Shown: positions 6,141 to 9,613 of the stretch, in pieces
How positions within the stretch are numbered: the first letter of the stretch is position 1
How the letters are laid out: every line of letters starts with the position of its first letter
Origin: Gammaproteobacteria bacterium
GTDB taxonomy: Bacteria > Pseudomonadota > Gammaproteobacteria > SZUA-21
Length of the DNA: 9,613 nt
Reading direction: 5' to 3'
NCBI GenBank assembly: GCA_027021095.1
Contig: JALUUZ010000340.1
Coordinates: 1 to 9,613, forward strand
Notes under the pieces: generated by a model
Seen by the model: the letters and a program-made list of their open reading frames with translations, nothing else
Told to the model about the DNA's origin: nothing
Databases searched by the model: none
Program-made: the position numbers and the translations under genes

Positions 6141-6880
6141 TTTTGCTTGTCGACATAGGCAACAGCCGAATCAAGGCGGCACAGTGGCGCGACGGTGAGA
6201 TAGTGCATTGCACGGCCTGTGCGCATCGGCGCCGGTTTTCGCAGGCCATGCTGGACCAATGCTGGGGAGACCTGCCTGTCCCCGCGCAGGTCTGGATCGC
6301 GAACGTGGCTGGTGCACAGGCTGCGGCGGTCGTCGAGCAGTGGATCGAGGCGCACTGGGGATGTGCCGTGCATTTTGTCTGTACCAGGGCGCGGCAGTTG
6401 GGGGTAAGCAATGCATACCTGCAGCCGGACAGGCTGGGTGTCGATCGTTGGATGGGTTTGATCGCATGCAGGCAGACAGAGCGCGTGCCCGCGATCATCG
6501 TCAACTGCGGTACTGCGCTGACGATCGACGTGATCGACGCCGAAGGCAGGCATCTTGGCGGCTACCTGGCGCCGGGGTTGAAGACGCAACGCGATTCCTT
6601 GTGCACGAGTACGGAAATAGTGTTACGGGACACCGGCGGCGAGCCGCTGCTGGAGCTGGCGTGTGACACGGAAAAAGCTATCATTCGTGGTACACTTTAT
6701 AGTATAGTAAGCCTGATCAATCAGTCAGCAAACCAGTTAACCAAGAAATATAGTGTTGATTTTTCAAGGGTAATTACCGGAGGCGAAGCGCCGGCGATCA
6801 TCCCTTTTCTGGAAGGTGACTGGCTTCACCAACCGGCACTGGTGCTGGCAGGGATAGGACACGTCATGCAGTCCGCGTGA
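6137..6880 (+). CDS. coaX: Type III pantothenate kinase
   Basis: CoaX phosphorylates pantothenate with ATP, the first step of coenzyme A synthesis in the cytoplasm; this type is generally insensitive to CoA feedback and uses a monovalent cation. The product has 247 residues, normal for the family. Motifs seen are the phosphate-binding DIGNSRIK at 6-13, GVDRW at 101-105 with the conserved Asp103, the CGTALTID segment at 124-131, GGYLAPG after it, and a C-terminal TGG. The start is GTG at 6137, overlapping the birA TGA (GTGA), so translational coupling with birA is likely. In E. coli the unrelated kinase coaA occupies this position. The last third contains an AT-rich patch near 6670-6775, but the reading frame and motifs continue to the normal end. 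Confidence 0.96.
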   Translation: MILLVDIGNSRIKAAQWRDGEIVHCTACAHRRRFSQAMLDQCWGDLPVPAQVWIANVAGAQAAAVVEQWIEAHWGCAVHFVCTRARQLGVSNAYLQPDRLGVDRWMGLIACRQTERVPAIIVNCGTALTIDVIDAEGRHLGGYLAPGLKTQRDSLCTSTEIVLRDTGGEPLLELACDTEKAIIRGTLYSIVSLINQSANQLTKKYSVDFSRVITGGEAPAIIPFLEGDWLHQPALVLAGIGHVMQSA

Positions 6881-6980
6881 CGAGCAAGCATACTCAGCAG
6901 TTTGCAGGAAGCGCCGACCCGTTTTCTCGTAAGTTTTTTCTGAGGGGCCGGTGTATGCCAAGTAGCAACATAGTTCTTAC

Positions 6981-7007
6981 TTGACTGGACATAATAATAA
7001 CCATAAT
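6981..7007 (+). promoter_or_regulatory. Possible promoter for the SPOR-domain gene
   Basis: TTGACT (6981-6986) is followed by CATAAT (7002-7007) at a short spacing of 15 bp, or by TAATGA at 17 bp. The surrounding AT-rich repeats (ATAATAATAA) are promoter-like. The 150-bp gap after coaX shows no clear terminator, so read-through from birA-coaX is also likely. Confidence 0.35.
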
Positions 7008-7030
7008 GACAGTGAAAGGTGTGCAGGGTT

Positions 7031-7900
7031 ATGAAAAGAATATTATTTGTCGTCATTGCGCTGAACCTGGTGTTCTTTCTGTTCGCGAGCATGAAAGGCC
7101 CCTCGCAGCAGGTACTGCCGGAAACCGACGGCCAGGTACCGAAACTCATCATTCTTGGTCTCGACAAGCCGTCGAAGCCTGTGTCGAGCACAAAGACTTC
7201 GAAACACAGGCGCAACACGCGGCGTCATGGCAGCAGGACCGAGCCCAGGCTCGTGCAGCGGAAACCTGCAAAGCAGAAAAAGGCCAGCAGGAAAAAACCG
7301 GAAAAAGTTGCCAGGAGCGAACAAAAATGGCTGCTTCCCAGTAAATCCGAGCCTGTCGCGGCGATCGAGGCGCTTGGCAAAGACTCCAGCGAGAAACGCC
7401 AGGCGGATATCGACAAGGCCTTGCGGCCGAAAGGCAAGCCGCAATGTGTCACCCTCGGACCGTTTATCGACAAGGACGATGCGTTTGAGTTGAACAATGA
7501 ACTGAAAGGCCTGAAGGTCCAGTCCATTATCAGGCGGGTCACTGAACAGGAGCGTTTCTGGATCTATGTGCAGGGCAAGTCTGCAACCGAAAAACCGAAA
7601 AAGGTACTGCGTACGTTGAGACAGAACGGCATTCGGGATTACCAGTTGATTGCCTCGAAAGGGAAGAAATATATTATTTCGCTGGGTTGGTTCGACAAGG
7701 AGACGCCTGCTGCACACCGGATGAAAAAACTGGCTGAGCTTGGTATCGATGCCAAGCTGCAGGTCAAGGGTGCAAAGGGCGAGCAGATCTGGGTCGACTA
7801 CCTGCTTCCGCGGGGGAAAAAGCTGCCGCAGGCTGCTCAAAATATAATCACCAGAACCAAGAAAGAGAGCTTCCTGAAACAACAGACCTGTGGGAGCTAG
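7031..7900 (+). CDS. Membrane-anchored SPOR-like domain protein
   Basis: The product has 289 residues from ATG 7031. A GTG at 7019 would add four residues (MCRV), but ATG 7031 gives a clean MKR start and a 16-residue hydrophobic helix (ILFVVIALNLVFFLFA) that anchors the protein with its bulk in the periplasm. Residues 50-135 are a low-complexity Lys/Arg/Ser/Glu linker, as expected for reaching through to the cell wall. From Cys139 (CVTLGPF) to the end there appear to be two degenerate SPOR-like lobes: 139-205 (GPF, Asp/Ala pattern, FWIYVQG) and 210-285 (YIISLGWFDKETPAAHRMKKLAELG, IWVDYLLP). SPOR domains bind denuded peptidoglycan glycans, often at septa. A SPOR gene after coaX is also found in Pseudomonas-type genomes, which supports the call. 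The exact cell-wall role is unknown. Confidence 0.82.
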   Translation: MKRILFVVIALNLVFFLFASMKGPSQQVLPETDGQVPKLIILGLDKPSKPVSSTKTSKHRRNTRRHGSRTEPRLVQRKPAKQKKASRKKPEKVARSEQKWLLPSKSEPVAAIEALGKDSSEKRQADIDKALRPKGKPQCVTLGPFIDKDDAFELNNELKGLKVQSIIRRVTEQERFWIYVQGKSATEKPKKVLRTLRQNGIRDYQLIASKGKKYIISLGWFDKETPAAHRMKKLAELGIDAKLQVKGAKGEQIWVDYLLPRGKKLPQAAQNIITRTKKESFLKQQTCGS

Positions 7901-7910
7901 CCCGGCCCGA

Positions 7911-7939
7911 TTGCGTTTGTTGCTCAACTTGATTACAAT
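7911..7939 (+). promoter_or_regulatory. Promoter of tRNA-Thr
   Basis: TTGCGT (7911-7916), a 17-bp spacer and TACAAT (7934-7939, 5 of 6) are followed by the GC-rich discriminator GCGCG (7940-7944), typical of stringently controlled stable RNA promoters. The predicted start near 7946 leaves a leader of about 24 nt before the tRNA. Confidence 0.6.
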
Positions 7940-7969
7940 GCGCGTTTTATTGTTTTTGTCCAATTTCTT

Positions 7970-8045
7970 GCCGGCGTAGCACAGTTGGTAGTGCAACTGA
8001 TTTGTAATCAGTAGGTCCGCGGTTCGAGTCCGTGCGCCGGCACCA
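7970..8045 (+). tRNA. tRNA-Thr, anticodon TGT (reads ACA/ACG)
   Basis: It folds as a full cloverleaf. The acceptor stem is GCCGGCG (7970-7976) with CGCCGGC (8035-8041), discriminator A8042 and encoded CCA (8043-8045). The D arm is GCAC-AGTTGGTA-GTGC, the anticodon stem ACTGA/TCAGT encloses loop TTTGTAA with TGT at 8003-8005, and the T arm is CGCGG-TTCGAGT-CCGTG with one G-U pair. It corresponds to E. coli thrU, which also lies downstream of birA and a pantothenate kinase gene. No second tRNA follows in the next 260 bp, unlike the usual Thr-Tyr-Gly-Thr cluster. Confidence 0.98.
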
Positions 8046-8055
8046 GGCTTTTCCA

Positions 8056-8077
8056 CTCGTTCTCATCGAGGTTTTTT
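8056..8077 (+). terminator. Weak Rho-independent-type terminator after tRNA-Thr
   Basis: CTCG (8056-8059) and CGAG (8067-8070) form a short stem followed by G and six Ts (8072-8077), 10 bases past the tRNA CCA. The stem is only 4 bp, so efficiency is uncertain, but position and T-run fit a monocistronic tRNA transcript. Confidence 0.4.
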
Positions 8078-8219
8078 CCCGTCTTTCCCGCGCGTTTTTC
8101 CTGCCCGGCGGATTGGTAAATGCGCTGCTCCTCTCTTTATGGACCGGATATTGCTTTTTGTCGGTAGCTGCTGTTGCAGCGGGCAATATTTCGGTGAGCC
8201 GGCTTCAGTTTTATGTGAT

Positions 8220-8235
8220 CAGGTCGTTAAACCTG
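8220..8235. promoter_or_regulatory. Dyad CAGGT-N6-ACCTG upstream of the binding-protein gene
   Basis: A perfect 5-bp inverted pair (8220-8224 and 8231-8235) lies about 70 bp before the start of the PhnD-like gene. It may be an operator or chance. The rest of the 8078-8305 gap shows a GCTGC-TGTT-GCAGC hairpin (8167-8180) and no promoter I would call. Confidence 0.22.
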
Positions 8236-8305
8236 GAACAGGCTGCCACATGTTTATGGGCACGGCAGTCATTACCGGATCATTATCATAGAGGGTAGAG
8301 AAAAG

Positions 8306-9187
8306 ATGAAATCGCTTAGATTCAATATTCTAGTGGCATTATTGGTCTCGGCCATCTGCCTGGCAGGCAGCGCGATGGCGGCAGAAATCAAGTTTGGTGT
8401 TCAGGCGTCACGTGGCGCGGTAAAGGCGCTTAAAAAGTGGACCGAGATGGCCAAGTACCTGGAAAAAGAGACCGGGTACAAGATCAAGCTGGTGCCGCTG
8501 AACCCGTCGGTCACTGTCAAAGCGGCCAAAGAGGGCAAGGTCGATATGATGCTGTCCAATCCTGTGCTGGCGGTGGTGCTGCAGAAAAAAATGGGTTTTA
8601 CACCGGTCGCGACGTTGAAGAAAAAGTCCGGCCCGCGCTTCGGTGGTGTGATCATCTCTAAAAAAGGCAGCGGTATCAAGACCGCGAAAGACCTGAAAGG
8701 CAAAAAGGTCATGGCCTACAAGTTCAAGAAGTCTGCGGCCGCCTATGTGTTTCAGGTCAAGCATCTGAAGGACAAAGGGATCGATCCGCACAAAGACTTC
8801 AAGTCATTCAAGGAAGCAAAAAAACAGGACGATATCGTACTGGCCGTGCACAAAGGCTTGATCGATGCCGGTTTCGTCAAGACCGGAATGGTCGAGGCGA
8901 TGGCCAAAGAGGGCAAGATCAAGCTGGACGAAATCAATATCGTGGACCAGGTCAAGGACGATTATCAGCATAAGCATACCACTGCGCTGTATCCACATTG
9001 GACGCTGGGCTACAAGCCTGGCTACGATATGGCTATCGTCGCCAAGGTCAAGGCTGCATTGTTGAAGCTGAAGGCAGACCATGTAGCTGCCAAGAAGGCA
9101 AAGATCAAAGGCTTTGTCGAGGCGGTCAGCCTGGATGGCTTGAGTGAGACACTCAAGGCATTGAAACTGCCGCCTTACGATTCATAA
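8306..9187 (+). CDS. PhnD-like periplasmic substrate-binding protein, probably a sensor partner
   Basis: The product has 293 residues and belongs to the phosphate/phosphite/phosphonate binding-protein superfamily (PhnD-like, type 2 periplasmic binding fold). A Sec signal peptide spans 1-25 (AMA before AE). The mature start EIKFGVQASRGAVKALKKW matches the family's first strand and helix. Family landmarks are the EGKVDMMLSNP segment (Ser84-Asn85-Pro86), GVIISKKGSGIKTAKDLKGKK, HLKDKGIDPHKDF, and DAGFVKTGMVEAM (Val191-Gly194). The last resembles the PhnD-like sensory domains of TtrS-type kinases more than true PhnD. The loop that in phosphonate binders reads like S-T/S-S-G is here SAAA (143-146), so phosphonate binding is doubtful. 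The mature protein is unusually Lys-rich. The ATG at 8306 follows GAGGG (8291-8295) and a nearer GAG (8298-8300). No transporter permease or ATPase gene is adjacent; a membrane sensor gene follows after 70 bp with no terminator between, suggesting one operon and ligand sensing. Confidence 0.9.
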   Translation: MKSLRFNILVALLVSAICLAGSAMAAEIKFGVQASRGAVKALKKWTEMAKYLEKETGYKIKLVPLNPSVTVKAAKEGKVDMMLSNPVLAVVLQKKMGFTPVATLKKKSGPRFGGVIISKKGSGIKTAKDLKGKKVMAYKFKKSAAAYVFQVKHLKDKGIDPHKDFKSFKEAKKQDDIVLAVHKGLIDAGFVKTGMVEAMAKEGKIKLDEINIVDQVKDDYQHKHTTALYPHWTLGYKPGYDMAIVAKVKAALLKLKADHVAAKKAKIKGFVEAVSLDGLSETLKALKLPPYDS

Positions 9188-9257
9188 CTTTGAAGGCAGT
9201 CTGCAGGCAGGTTTAAGAGTAGAGAAGTTTGTCGAGAAGCAATTTTGGAGAAAGCAA

Positions 9258-9613
9258 ATGAATTGGCTCAATCTATCCAGGCTGGATATTACCGGTAAAT
9301 TTATCCTTGCGATCATCGTCGGTGTGTCCGTATTGTTACTGGCTGGCAACTATGTGCTGGTAGGCCAGCAGGAGAAGGATCTGGGCAAGTTGATGGAGGC
9401 TTCGCAGCGATCGGCCAACAAGGCGCTCAAGGAGCAACTGCAGACTGCCAAGGTAAATGAAGCCGCTAAAATCAAGCGCCTGGCAGGTATTTTGACCAAG
9501 ATATCTGCCAGCGCTATCGCCGAAATGGATATTACCTCGTTGAAGGACTACGCCAAGGTCATGGTCGCAGATCCCAGTATTACTTATGTGGCGTTCAAAA
9601 ACACCGATGGCAA
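9258..9613 (+). CDS. N-terminal part of a membrane sensor protein (Cache-like), cut by the window end
   Basis: The frame is open from ATG 9258 to the last base, 118 codons, with a good Shine-Dalgarno (GGAG, 9247-9250, 7 nt before the ATG). A short cytoplasmic N-terminus (MNWLNLSRLDITGKF) leads into one TM helix at about 15-37 (FILAIIVGVSVLLLAGNYVLV). A helical periplasmic stretch rich in Gln, Lys and Ala follows, ending in a segment like DPSITYVAFKNTDG, the D-P-x-I-x-Y-V-x-F-x-x-x-D-G pattern seen in Cache-type ligand-binding domains. The output domain is outside the window, so it could be a methyl-accepting chemotaxis protein, a histidine kinase or a GGDEF/EAL protein. Close spacing behind the PhnD-like gene suggests it receives signals from that binding protein. 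Confidence 0.8.
   Translation, partial: MNWLNLSRLDITGKFILAIIVGVSVLLLAGNYVLVGQQEKDLGKLMEASQRSANKALKEQLQTAKVNEAAKIKRLAGILTKISASAIAEMDITSLKDYAKVMVADPSITYVAFKNTDG

Noticed and set aside
6670..6775. AT-rich patch with overlapping TATAGT boxes (6698-6708) inside coaX as an internal promoter or insertion scar
   Set aside because: No acceptable -35 box at 16-18 bp; the coaX reading frame and family sequence continue without a break.
7019..7021. GTG at 7019 as start of the SPOR gene
   Set aside because: It would add only MCRV before a normal MKR-plus-hydrophobic anchor, and the AAAGG at 7015-7019 fits the ATG at 7031 better.
7043..8056. Minus-strand open frame of 337 codons opposite the SPOR gene
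   Set aside because: Its start region is the reverse translation of the tRNA-Thr gene (a well-known mis-annotation pattern, GARTRTADLLITNQ), and the rest is antisense to the SPOR gene.
7947..8186. Minus-strand short frame with an RRTDSNRGPTDYKS-type sequence
   Set aside because: This is another classic tRNA-derived false protein; it spans the tRNA on the wrong strand.
8032..8298. Plus-strand 88-codon frame with hydrophobic stretches between the tRNA and the binding protein
   Set aside because: It starts inside the tRNA T arm, runs through the proposed terminator, has no Shine-Dalgarno and shows no family features.
8046..9613. Search for a duplicated tRNA-Thr 3' end (attachment site) downstream
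   Set aside because: I found no second copy of the T arm/acceptor sequence within the window, so an integrated island is not demonstrated here.
1..9613. CRISPR array, toxin-antitoxin pair, phage or IS transposase genes
   Set aside because: No regularly spaced repeats, no paired small genes and no transposase or integrase motifs are visible on either strand.

Overview
The window reads as chromosomal DNA of a gammaproteobacterium. The main evidence is the block birA - coaX - SPOR-domain gene - tRNA-Thr(TGT). It matches the E. coli order birA - coaA - thrU, and also Pseudomonas-type genomes, where coaX and a SPOR gene stand in the same place. Genes are GC-rich and the main regulatory gap is AT-rich. 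Genus cannot be fixed from the sequence alone.

Layout. (1) Positions 1-1383 hold the 3' part of a large, basic, helix-rich protein of unknown function with a beta-rich C-terminal domain. (2) Positions 1384-1848 contain no gene. They hold a roughly 274-bp imperfect palindrome flanked by two REP-like hairpins (a GTAG-type tetranucleotide followed by GGTGCGT-N3-ACGCACC). (3) Positions 1849-3636 encode an M61-family metallopeptidase with a PDZ domain. (4) Positions 3637-3770, between convergent genes, are filled by a second partial copy of the palindrome arm and an inverted REP. (5) Positions 3771-4781 (minus strand) encode an exported Sel1-repeat protein. (6) Positions 4782-5138 are a divergent AT-rich promoter region with several dyads. 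(7) Positions 5139-7900 carry birA, coaX (overlapping birA by 4 nt) and a membrane-anchored SPOR-like protein. (8) Positions 7970-8045 are tRNA-Thr(TGT) with its own promoter. (9) Positions 8306-9613 carry a PhnD-like periplasmic binding protein followed by the start of a membrane sensor protein.

Functional reading. BirA (biotin-protein ligase and biotin repressor) and CoaX (type III pantothenate kinase) are cofactor housekeeping genes, probably translationally coupled. The SPOR protein probably acts at peptidoglycan. The PhnD-like protein has no permease or ATPase gene beside it on the visible side. It is followed after 70 bp by a single-TM sensor, so the two probably form a periplasmic ligand-sensing pair rather than an importer. 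This pair sits where the tRNA-Tyr/Gly/Thr - tufB cluster would be expected, so the conserved order is broken right after the tRNA.

The most unusual non-coding feature is the repeat family at 1380-1783 and 3635-3774. Its copies begin within the TAG stop codons of three neighbouring genes. It looks like a REP-associated palindromic element that has moved or duplicated within this locus.
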